Shown: positions 1 to 5,014, numbered from the stretch's first letter. The stretch is DNA of 5,014 bases from Calditrichaceae bacterium (GCA_024763405.1 JANTFQ010000199.1:1-5014); one strand, 5' to 3'. Notes: generated from the sequence alone by a model not told the origin. Translations and numbers: made by a program.

Positions 1-2
1 AT

Positions 3-2018
3 CCGTTTTTCAGGATTACGCGCGCCGGGCTTTATGATATCAATAACGATTCCCGGAAAGAACTGCTGTTTACTCTGCATCCGGGCCTGGCGCCAAAACC
101 GCGCGGACTTTATGTTTTTGATCTGAAAAATAAAAAAATTAGCAATCGTTTTGAAAATCATTCATCAAAAGATAATTTTTTACTCTATGATTTAAGCGGA
201 GACGGCCGGAAGGAAATAATCGTTTTGGGTAAAGCCAACGGCAACGGCCCGGAAAATGTTCCCTTTTCCGATTTTAAAAACTGGGTTTTTATTTTAGACC
301 ATCATTTAAAAGAACGTTTCCCGCCGCTTCCTTACGGTTCTTATCCATCCGCGGTTAAAGCCCTGCCCGTTCAGATTCAGGATAAACCTTACCTGCTCAT
401 AGCTCATTACCGGGTAGGGCCGGAATTCGTCCAAAAACCGCTGGGCATCTACTTAGTGGACAGCAACGGCCGCTTTAAACGCCGCCAGTATTTTGCCATC
501 CAAAATATGGCAGGATTGTATATAACGCCGGATAACGCGGAAAACCCTCGTCAATTATTCATAACTTTTGATAATGATAAATTAGCGCGCTATGACATCG
601 CGGCCAATACATTAACCCTAAAAGAAAATGCTTTTAGCAATGCTCGAAAAATTCGTGGACAAGATATGGATCTGGACGGTAAGTCGGAGCTGCTTATAGA
701 ATCGGAAAACGGGGTTGGGATATTCGATCAGGATTTGACGCTTTTGGCTAAAAAAGAGTTACCCGGGCCCGTTCATCTTTCCCTTCGCCTGCGCGGCCCC
801 AACCTGCCCCCGGAAATCGGCGTTCGCACTACGGATCATTTTTATCAATATCAGGCCACAGGCAATCCGCTTTTTAAATGGCTGCCGCTCATATTTCTCG
901 GCTTGTTCATAGTTATTTCACTTGTACTCTTTTTAAGCAATCTATTACTCACGGTGCTTTACACTTATTTCAGCTATTTTATCTATTCGCTTAAACAGAC
1001 TCAAAGCGCTATTGTCCTGCTGCGTCCCAACGGCCGTATTTCATACTTCAACAGCCGGGTGCAAAATTTATTACCTCTTTCGGATGCGCTGATAAAAAAG
1101 CAAAATTATATAAAGGCCTTTAACGAATACCCGGATATTTTGGATTGCATTTCGGAAAGTATGCAAACGAAAGAGCCGGCCCGAAAAGAGTTGACAGTGA
1201 TTAAAAACAACAGAGATATAAAAGGCCAAATAACGGTTATTCCCTTTAAAACCGGTTTCCATTATATCTTTGCCTGGTTACTGGAAATCCGCGATCTTAC
1301 GGAACCAATTATCTCCGACCGCCAGCGGGTCTGGAGCCGTACGGTAAAGAAAATGGCACATGATATTAAGACGCCTTTAGCAGCGGTGCAGCTTAATCTG
1401 GAAACGCTTCAGCTGAAACTTGCCGATATAAATGTGGAAAGCGCAGAAAAGACGGAACAGGATTTTACACTGATTAATAAAGAGCTCAGCCGCGTTCGCG
1501 AGATGACCCGGCAATTCCTAAAATTTTCCAACCTGGAAGCGCCAAATTTTAGCGAAGTATCTTTAGCTCAAATTTTGCAAAAAGTCAAATCCCACTTTCA
1601 CAGCTATTTTAGCGGGCAGCTTACCCTCGCCATTCAAATTTATGATGATGCGGACAAACTAATTGCCGACAAAAACCAGTTAGAGATGGCCTTTCAAATT
1701 TTTATTGAAAATGCCATTGACGCCCTTCGGGGGAAGGGCAAAATCGCCATATCCATAAACCTTGAACAGGATTTGGATTCTGCAGGGAAAGAAAATATTT
1801 TAATTGAAATTGCCGATACGGGGCCCGGTATTTTAGCGGAAAATCAGGGGAAAATATTCGAGCCCTATTTTACCACTAAAAAGGAAGGTACCGGGATGGG
1901 ACTGGCCATCGCCCAAAAAATTATCCGTGATCATTCCGGCGAAATCGAACTGGTTTCAAGAGAAAATTTTGGAACGGTTTTTCGGATTATATTGCCAAAA
2001 TCAATTACGAATTTGTAA
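3..2018 (+). CDS. Membrane sensor histidine kinase with FG-GAP-like propeller sensor (5'-truncated)
   Basis: This is the sensor half of a two-component system, probably phosphorylating the NtrC-type regulator encoded next. The frame is open from the left edge, so the true start lies outside; 671 residues are visible (numbered from base 3). A TTG at 225 is not the start, because the sequence before it codes for the same repeat domain. Residues 1-290 look like beta-propeller blades, with calcium-loop motifs at D12-N14-D16-E20, D63-S65-D67-E71 and D221-D223-D225-E229 and degenerate blades between them. A hydrophobic segment at about 291-329 is the membrane anchor. A PAS-like region follows (about 331-434). 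HisKA has the H-box M-A-H-D-I-K-T-P with phosphoacceptor His453. HATPase_c has the N-box Asn570, G1 box D605-T-G-P-G, F box F-E-P-Y-F and G2 box G-T-G-M-G-L, so all catalytic motifs are intact. Placing the propeller outside the cytoplasm is inference. The last residues are encoded within a palindromic repeat. The ligand is unknown. Confidence 0.93.
   Translation, partial: PFFRITRAGLYDINNDSRKELLFTLHPGLAPKPRGLYVFDLKNKKISNRFENHSSKDNFLLYDLSGDGRKEIIVLGKANGNGPENVPFSDFKNWVFILDHHLKERFPPLPYGSYPSAVKALPVQIQDKPYLLIAHYRVGPEFVQKPLGIYLVDSNGRFKRRQYFAIQNMAGLYITPDNAENPRQLFITFDNDKLARYDIAANTLTLKENAFSNARKIRGQDMDLDGKSELLIESENGVGIFDQDLTLLAKKELPGPVHLSLRLRGPNLPPEIGVRTTDHFYQYQATGNPLFKWLPLIFLGLFIVISLVLFLSNLLLTVLYTYFSYFIYSLKQTQSAIVLLRPNGRISYFNSRVQNLLPLSDALIKKQNYIKAFNEYPDILDCISESMQTKEPARKELTVIKNNRDIKGQITVIPFKTGFHYIFAWLLEIRDLTEPIISDRQRVWSRTVKKMAHDIKTPLAAVQLNLETLQLKLADINVESAEKTEQDFTLINKELSRVREMTRQFLKFSNLEAPNFSEVSLAQILQKVKSHFHSYFSGQLTLAIQIYDDADKLIADKNQLEMAFQIFIENAIDALRGKGKIAISINLEQDLDSAGKENILIEIADTGPGILAENQGKIFEPYFTTKKEGTGMGLAIAQKIIRDHSGEIELVSRENFGTVFRIILPKSITNL
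1993..2004 (+). repeat. 12-bp direct repeat, left copy
   Basis: TGCCAAAATCAA occurs here inside the kinase's final codons (reading ..L-P-K-S..) and again at 2242-2253, exactly 249 bases downstream and in the same reading frame. The two copies bracket two of the three hairpin elements. Upstream of the 12 bases the two contexts remain loosely similar (about 11 of 15 bases). Confidence 0.7.
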
Positions 2019-2027
2019 TTACAAATT
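2010..2027. repeat. 18-bp perfect palindrome over the kinase stop codon
   Basis: AATTTGTAATTACAAATT is identical to its own reverse complement. The TAA stop (2016-2018) lies inside it, immediately left of the centre. It is flanked and partly overlapped by direct copies of AATTACGA at 2003-2010 and 2024-2031, a 21-base period. It is all A/T-rich with no following U-tract, so a classical terminator is not indicated. It may be an end of the repeat block or a protein-binding dyad. Confidence 0.75.
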
Positions 2028-2032
2028 ACGAG

Positions 2033-2096
2033 TTCCCCTCTTGTTTGAGCGTAGCGGAAATCCCGGTTTATCGGGAGAAGGGGGTAAGGGTGGGTT
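2033..2096 (-). repeat. Palindromic repeat element, copy 1 (long form)
   Basis: Read on the minus strand, this begins AACCCACCCTTACCCCCTT and ends in GAGGGGAA, matching the layout of the other two copies. The outer arms (2035-2042 with 2076-2083) pair imperfectly. An inner hairpin, TCCCG at 2061-2065 with CGGGA at 2072-2076, lies within the element, so this copy is longer than the others. Short repeats of this kind are typically dispersed in intergenic DNA; that this family is dispersed in this genome is inference. Confidence 0.65.
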
Positions 2097-2127
2097 CTTG
2101 CATTTTGCTCTTTACTTTAGGTTTACG

Positions 2128-2150
2128 ATAATCAACAGGCTGTTGATTAT
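2128..2150. repeat. 23-bp inverted repeat (dyad)
   Basis: ATAATCAACAG at 2128-2138 and CTGTTGATTAT at 2140-2150 are perfect 11-bp inverted arms around a single central G. The right arm can alternatively pair with TCAACA at 2153-2158 (TGTTGA/TCAACA, 6-base loop). A one-base centre suits a dimeric DNA-binding protein better than an RNA hairpin. No regulator can be named from the sequence. Confidence 0.7.
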
Positions 2151-2168
2151 TTTCAACATCGGGTTTAT

Positions 2169-2211
2169 TCCCCTTCCCTATATTGTTAGGGAAGGGGACA
2201 GGGGATGGGTT
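2169..2211 (-). repeat. Palindromic repeat element, copy 2 (strong hairpin)
   Basis: This copy has a perfect 12-bp stem, TCCCCTTCCCTA at 2169-2180 with TAGGGAAGGGGA at 2187-2198, closed by a 6-base loop. The minus-strand leader reads AACCCATCCCCTG, which matches the leader of copies 1 and 3. In RNA it would be a very stable hairpin that could attenuate read-through from the kinase, but no U-tract follows, so a Rho-independent terminator is not claimed. Confidence 0.75.
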
Positions 2212-2241
2212 AGAAAGACTCTCACATTTCGCGAATCACAA

Positions 2242-2253
2242 TGCCAAAATCAA
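2242..2253 (+). repeat. 12-bp direct repeat, right copy
   Basis: This is the second exact copy of TGCCAAAATCAA (the first is at 1993-2004). In the kinase's frame the surrounding codons read R-I-T-M-P-K-S-T-K-K, resembling the kinase's own end R-I-I-L-P-K-S-I-T-N. It may be a target-site duplication or a remnant of a duplicated kinase 3' end. Confidence 0.7.
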
Positions 2254-2283
2254 CAAAGAAAAACGTGACGGTTGATATTTTAC

Positions 2284-2314
2284 AACCCCCTCAGTCCCCC
2301 TTTTCTAAGGGGGA
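2284..2314 (+). repeat. Palindromic repeat element, copy 3 (compact form)
   Basis: Leader AACCCCCTCAG is followed by an 8-bp perfect stem, TCCCCCTT at 2295-2302 with AAGGGGGA at 2307-2314, and a TTCT loop. It is in the opposite orientation to copies 1 and 2 and is the shortest version of the element. It ends about 30 bases before the sigma54-like site upstream of the regulator. Confidence 0.7.
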
Positions 2315-2345
2315 AGCAAAGCAATTTACAACTAACAAATTAAGC

Positions 2346-2361
2346 TGGCATAAAACTTGTA
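2346..2361 (+). promoter_or_regulatory. Candidate sigma54 (-24/-12) promoter
   Basis: TGGCAT-AAAAC-TTGTA compares with the sigma54 consensus TGGCAC-N5-TTGCA. The -24 GG and the exact 5-base spacing are present. The deviations are T for C at the end of the -24 box and GT instead of GC in the -12 box, the latter at an important position. Transcription would start near 2372, giving a leader of about 40 bases before the TTG at 2412. A sigma54 site in front of a sigma54 activator would imply self-control. A weak sigma70-like alternative (TTTACA at 2325-2330, CATAAA at 2349-2354, 18-base spacer) overlaps it. Confidence 0.4.
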
Positions 2362-2399
2362 TTCCTTCCTTTCAATTAAAAAAGTTAAAACATCAACCC

Positions 2400-2403
2400 G
2401 GGG
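2400..2403 (+). promoter_or_regulatory. Weak ribosome binding site for the regulator (TTG start)
   Basis: GGGG lies 8 bases before the TTG at 2412. A TAA in the same frame at 2406-2408 excludes any start further upstream, and the protein from this TTG begins exactly as receiver domains do (M-F-K-I-L-A-I-D-D-D), so the TTG is well supported even though the Shine-Dalgarno match is poor. Confidence 0.45.
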
Positions 2404-2411
2404 TATAAAAT

Positions 2412-3785
2412 TTGTTTAAAATATTAGCCATTGACGACGATGAAAGTTTTTTAGAGGCGATTAAAAATTTTTTGCAATATAAAAAATATAAGGTGACCTG
2501 TGTTGCCAGTCCCTTTAAAGCGCTTGATTTACTAAAGAGCGCTGAATTTGATTGTATCCTTTCCGACGTTAAAATGCCCGGAATGGACGGACTGGAACTG
2601 CTTCAAAAAATTCAACGGTTGCATCCACTAACGCCGGTGATTATGATTTCCGGCCAGAGCACGATCTCGATTGCTGTGAATGCGATTCACCAGGGCGCCT
2701 ACGATTTTATCGAAAAAACATCCGATTCCAGCCGGATTTTAATTACCCTCGAAAAGGCAATTGAGAAAAAATCTTGGGCTATCGAAAAACAGAATCTGCT
2801 TTTTGGAATATCCGAAAAATATGAAATGATCGGACACAGCCAACAAATGCAACAGGTATTTGCCGCTATAAACCGGGTAGCGCCCACAGACGCAAAAGTA
2901 CTTATTTTAGGCGAGACCGGCACCGGTAAGGACTTGGTGGCAAGAGCTCTGCACAATAAAAGTAAACGTAACGGTCAAAAATTTATCCCGGTAAACTGTG
3001 CGGCCATCCCCGAGACGCTGTTGGAAAGCGAACTGTTCGGGCATAAAAAAGGCAGTTTTACCGGAGCGATCTCAGATAAAACAGGTAAATTTATGATGGC
3101 CGACGGCGGTACTTTATTTTTAGATGAAATTGGCGATTTGCCTTTATCTTTGCAGGCTAAATTACTGCGCGTTTTGGAAGATGGCGAGATTGAAATAATC
3201 GGCAAGAATGAAACACAGCAAGTTGACATCCGGGTTATTTCCGCTACCAATAAAAACCTGGAAGAAATGATTGAGAAGGGGCAATTCCGGCGGGATTTAT
3301 ATCACCGGTTAAATGTTATTTCCATTCGTATCCCACCACTGAACGAGCGCAGGGATGATATTCCGCTATTAGCCAAGTATTTTCTGCATCAAAACGCCAA
3401 TACGTACAATAAACAGCTTTTGGATTTTTCGCCACAGGCAATGGAAGCATTAAAAAACTTTAACTGGAAAGGCAATATCCGACAGTTAAAAAACCTAATT
3501 GAAAAAATAAGCGTTTTTGCCAACAGTAAAACTATTCAGATAAACGATGTTTTTTCTGCTTTAGAAATGGATAAAAAAATTTCTGCTATTTCCCATACCC
3601 AGGTCTCCCTTAAAGAGGAAATAAGCCGATTCGAAAAAGATTATATAACCCGCGTCCTGATAGAAAACCAATGGAAAATTCAGCAAACGGCGGATAACCT
3701 TGGAATTGAACGCACAACGTTGTTTAAAAAAATGCAGAACTATGGAATAGAAAGACCGCAGAATAATACGATTAAAGATAAATAA
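2412..3785 (+). CDS. Sigma54-dependent NtrC-family response regulator
   Basis: A 457-residue cytoplasmic transcription activator, the usual length for the NtrC/ZraR/AtoC group. Receiver domain (about 1-120): acidic Asp8-Asp9, phosphoacceptor Asp52 in S-D-V-K-M-P-G, Ser80 and Lys102; the usual Lys-Pro is Lys-Thr here. Sigma54-interaction AAA+ domain (about 137-365): Walker A G-E-T-G-T-G-K (167-173), the sigma54-contacting loop G-S-F-T-G-A (214-219, a variant of GAFTGA), Walker B L-F-L-D-E (235-239), the arginine region F-R-R-D-L-Y-H-R-L (292-300) and sensor II W-K-G-N-I-R-Q-L (352-359). A Fis-type HTH (about 403-446) ends in L-G-I-E-R-T-T-L-F-K-K. It should hydrolyse ATP to remodel sigma54 polymerase at enhancer-dependent promoters. 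The partner kinase is probably the one encoded upstream. TTG is the start because a stop codon lies just before it. Its target genes cannot be read from this window. Confidence 0.96.
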   Translation: MFKILAIDDDESFLEAIKNFLQYKKYKVTCVASPFKALDLLKSAEFDCILSDVKMPGMDGLELLQKIQRLHPLTPVIMISGQSTISIAVNAIHQGAYDFIEKTSDSSRILITLEKAIEKKSWAIEKQNLLFGISEKYEMIGHSQQMQQVFAAINRVAPTDAKVLILGETGTGKDLVARALHNKSKRNGQKFIPVNCAAIPETLLESELFGHKKGSFTGAISDKTGKFMMADGGTLFLDEIGDLPLSLQAKLLRVLEDGEIEIIGKNETQQVDIRVISATNKNLEEMIEKGQFRRDLYHRLNVISIRIPPLNERRDDIPLLAKYFLHQNANTYNKQLLDFSPQAMEALKNFNWKGNIRQLKNLIEKISVFANSKTIQINDVFSALEMDKKISAISHTQVSLKEEISRFEKDYITRVLIENQWKIQQTADNLGIERTTLFKKMQNYGIERPQNNTIKDK

Positions 3786-3839
3786 TGCGCTTCAGCACTT
3801 TTTTCCCGCAAGTGGCAAGCCAGTCAGAAGAATGGTTGT

Positions 3840-3883
3840 ATCCGTTCGATCTTTAGGCTCCCATTGACTTTAATAGAACGGAT
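3840..3883. repeat. Inverted repeat around the -35 region of the LPP20-family gene
   Basis: ATCCGTTCGAT at 3840-3850 and ATAGAACGGAT at 3873-3883 are inverted with one mismatch in 11; the outer 8 bp are perfect. The arms are separated by 22 bases, with centres about 33 bases (three helical turns) apart, and they enclose the candidate -35 box. This layout is operator-like. It could instead fold as a weak stem with a large loop. Confidence 0.5.
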
Positions 3884-3891
3884 TCTTTAAT
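3864..3891 (+). promoter_or_regulatory. Candidate sigma70-type promoter for the LPP20-family gene
   Basis: TTGACT (3864-3869) and TTTAAT (3886-3891) each match the -35/-10 consensus at five of six positions, with a 16-base spacer. Transcription would begin near 3898 and give a leader of about 85 bases. The sequence is A/T-rich, so chance matches are possible. If the organism uses a Bacteroidota-like primary sigma factor, the consensus may not apply. Confidence 0.35.
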
Positions 3892-3899
3892 TTATCCTC

Positions 3900-3913
3900 G
3901 TGCCCTGCGGCAC
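3900..3913 (+). promoter_or_regulatory. Small hairpin in the leader of the LPP20-family gene
   Basis: GTGCC (3900-3904) and GGCAC (3909-3913) form a perfect 5-bp stem with a CTGC loop, at the predicted 5' end of the transcript. No U-tract follows, so it is not a terminator. It could stabilise the 5' end of the mRNA. Confidence 0.3.
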
Positions 3914-3970
3914 AGTTTGCGTTTATGATAAATCGTAAAATACTTTTTCCCAAAATACTATTAACAGGTT

Positions 3971-3974
3971 AGGA
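3971..3974 (+). promoter_or_regulatory. Ribosome binding site for the LPP20-family gene
   Basis: AGGA lies 8 bases before the ATG at 3983, in an A-rich context. It fixes the start, which also gives a clean signal peptide. Confidence 0.6.
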
Positions 3975-3982
3975 AAAATAAA

Positions 3983-5014
3983 ATGAAAGCTTTATTGCGT
4001 AGTTTATTTATTCTAAGTATCTGTCTGCTCCAAACCAATGTCTTTGCTCAGACAAAGCGACCGGCCTGGCTGGATCAGCGTCCGGTAACCCCATTCTATT
4101 ATATTGGGATTGGTTCCGCGCCCAAAGAAGGCAATGAAGCCGACTACCGTCAGGCGGCAAAGGACAACGCCCTGCAGGATTTATCTTCCGAGATTCAGGT
4201 GAATATTTCCAGCGACTTTATTCATAATTTAACGGAAAAATCCGGCATTGTAGAAGAAGACGTAAAATCCCAGGTGCGTTCCAGCACCAAGGCTTCTTTA
4301 GAAGGCTACGAAGCAGCCGGAACCTGGGAAGATGAAAACACCTACTGGGTTTACTACCGTCTTTCCAAAGATGTGTATAAACAAAAACGGGCCGAACGCC
4401 GGGAAAGCGCCCGGAAGCTGGCTCTGGATTTGTACAAAAAAGCAGGACAAAAAACAGCCGCACTCGATCCCGCTTCGGCGCTGCGCATGTATGTGCAGGC
4501 AATCGGTGCAATGCAGGAATTTTTAACAGAACCGTTAAAAGCCAAAATCAACGGTAAAAGCGTTATTTTACAGAATGAAATTTTCAGCGCCCTGCAGGAA
4601 GTACTGGCCGCATTGGAATTAAGCAGTCCCTCAACCCGTCTTTCAGCAAAAAGCAGCCAGGCCTTAAAAGAACCGCTTCTCGTAACGGCTACATTCCGTG
4701 ATAAATCCGGAACGGCGCACAAGGTGAGTGGTCTGCCGCTGGCCTTTTCGTTTGTCCGCGGCAACGGAACGCTGGTAAACTATCTCGAAACCAATCGCCA
4801 GGGCGCTGCCCGCTGTCAGGTATCACGGGTTGGGTCGGGTGACAAGCTGCAGATTATCCAGGCACAGGTTGCCATCAAACAGATGCAGCCGGAAGGATTT
4901 TCGCAACTGGCTCAAAATATTGTTAATAATCTCAGCATTCCACAGGTACGCTTTATTTTAAATGTGTCTGGTTTAACGGTGTATGTGGAAGCATCGGAAA
5001 AAAACCTGGGTCGG
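3983..5014 (+). CDS. Exported LPP20-family protein with Ig-like domain (3'-truncated)
   Basis: The frame runs open from ATG 3983 to the window end, 344 residues without a stop. Residues 1-22 are a signal peptide: a basic start (K2, R6), a hydrophobic core, and V-F-A before Gln23, which suits signal peptidase I. Cys14 lies in L-S-I-C, which is not a proper lipobox, so a lipoprotein is unlikely despite the family name. Residues about 26-135 resemble LPP20-type envelope proteins: P-A-W-L-D, then Y-Y-I-G-I-G-S-A, an A-x-x-x-A-L-x-D-L helix and a W-V-Y-Y-R-L strand. Residues about 136-215 appear helical. Residues about 230-299 look like a bacterial Ig-like beta domain (V-T-A-T-F-R-D-K-S-G, then G-L-P-L-A-F-S-F, T-N-R-Q-G-A-A and I-Q-A-Q-V). 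It probably resides in the periplasm or outer envelope. Its molecular function is unknown. It has its own promoter-like and ribosome binding signals. Confidence 0.85.
   Translation, partial: MKALLRSLFILSICLLQTNVFAQTKRPAWLDQRPVTPFYYIGIGSAPKEGNEADYRQAAKDNALQDLSSEIQVNISSDFIHNLTEKSGIVEEDVKSQVRSSTKASLEGYEAAGTWEDENTYWVYYRLSKDVYKQKRAERRESARKLALDLYKKAGQKTAALDPASALRMYVQAIGAMQEFLTEPLKAKINGKSVILQNEIFSALQEVLAALELSSPSTRLSAKSSQALKEPLLVTATFRDKSGTAHKVSGLPLAFSFVRGNGTLVNYLETNRQGAARCQVSRVGSGDKLQIIQAQVAIKQMQPEGFSQLAQNIVNNLSIPQVRFILNVSGLTVYVEASEKNLGR

Larger units (their letters stand above)
2019..2411. other. Repeat-filled spacer between kinase and regulator
   Basis: This 393-base stretch contains no convincing gene. 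It holds an 18-bp palindrome across the kinase stop, three hairpin elements of one family (two in one orientation, one in the other), a 23-bp dyad, the second copy of a 12-bp direct repeat, and promoter-like sequence just upstream of the regulator. Kinase and regulator partners are usually adjacent or overlapping, so a spacer this long and this repetitive suggests insertion or accumulation of small repeats. It may also uncouple transcription of the two genes. Confidence 0.8.

Noticed and set aside
225..227. TTG as the start of the kinase
   Set aside because: The frame is open for 74 codons before it, and these encode two further calcium-loop repeats of the same sensor domain; the gene is truncated by the window edge.
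1927..2268. 113-codon plus-strand ORF overlapping the kinase end
   Set aside because: Its first part is an out-of-frame reading of HATPase_c and the rest runs through hairpin repeats. It has no recognisable domain.
2241..2408. 55-residue ORF from ATG 2241 to TAA 2406-2408
   Set aside because: It reads through hairpin element copy 3 and the promoter region and has no Shine-Dalgarno sequence. It matters only for the kinase-tail resemblance reported above.
2019..2411. CRISPR array or tRNA gene in the spacer
   Set aside because: Repeats are unequal in length, diverged, in both orientations and irregularly spaced, and no cloverleaf is visible.
3786..3804. Rho-independent terminator after the regulator (T-run at 3799-3804)
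   Set aside because: No stable stem precedes the T-run; only about 3 bp can pair.
3908..3921. Sigma54-like site GGCAC-AGT-TTGC upstream of the LPP20-family gene
   Set aside because: Spacing is 3 bases instead of the required 5, and the GGCAC is accounted for by a small hairpin.
3936..3941. TAAAAT as a -10 box closer to the LPP20-family gene
   Set aside because: No acceptable -35 box lies 15-19 bases upstream.
4013..4024. Lipobox at L-S-I-C of the LPP20-family protein
   Set aside because: The residue before Cys is Ile rather than Gly, Ala or Ser, and it sits in the middle of the hydrophobic core; V-F-A before Gln23 is the better cleavage site.
4354..4764. 136-codon minus-strand ORF, with shorter minus-strand ORFs at 4218-4511, 2975-3250, 2699-2956 and 1071-1262 and a plus-strand one at 4332-4526
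   Set aside because: All lie antisense to, or out of frame within, well-supported genes, and none shows a domain or a signal for translation.

Overview
The window carries parts of three plus-strand genes: the 3' two-thirds or so of a sensor histidine kinase, a complete sigma54-dependent (NtrC-type) response regulator, and the 5' part of a secreted LPP20-family protein. Composition is moderately AT-rich, one gene must start at TTG, Shine-Dalgarno signals are modest, and intergenic DNA is loaded with C-run/G-run hairpin repeats. With the FG-GAP-like sensor, NtrC-type regulator and LPP20 protein, this fits a member of the FCB group. A Calditrichota relative such as Caldithrix is my best guess, but that is inference from style, not a database match.

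Region by region. 3-2018: kinase frame, open from the left edge. It has an N-terminal series of FG-GAP-like beta-propeller blades with three recognisable D-x-(N/S/D)-x-D-x-x-x-E loops, then a hydrophobic membrane segment, a PAS-like region, HisKA and HATPase_c. 2019-2411: a 393-base spacer with no convincing gene. It holds three diverged copies of a palindromic element, an 18-bp perfect palindrome overlapping the kinase stop codon, a separate 23-bp dyad, a 12-bp direct repeat bracketing much of the block, and a sigma54-like -24/-12 site close to the next gene. 2412-3785: the regulator, with receiver, sigma54-interacting AAA+ and Fis-type HTH domains. 3786-3982: a spacer with a sigma70-like promoter nested inside an inverted repeat and a small hairpin. 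3983-5014: an exported protein with an LPP20-like domain followed by an Ig-like beta domain, cut by the window end.

The kinase and regulator are very probably partners: an envelope or periplasmic cue read by the propeller would drive phosphorylation of Asp52 in the regulator and so activate sigma54 promoters. Their separation by a repeat-filled spacer, and a sigma54-like site in front of the regulator, suggest that the regulator may be transcribed on its own and possibly autoregulated. The third gene has its own promoter-like sequence and a good ribosome binding site; no correctly spaced sigma54 site was found in front of it, so a regulatory link to the two-component pair is not shown.
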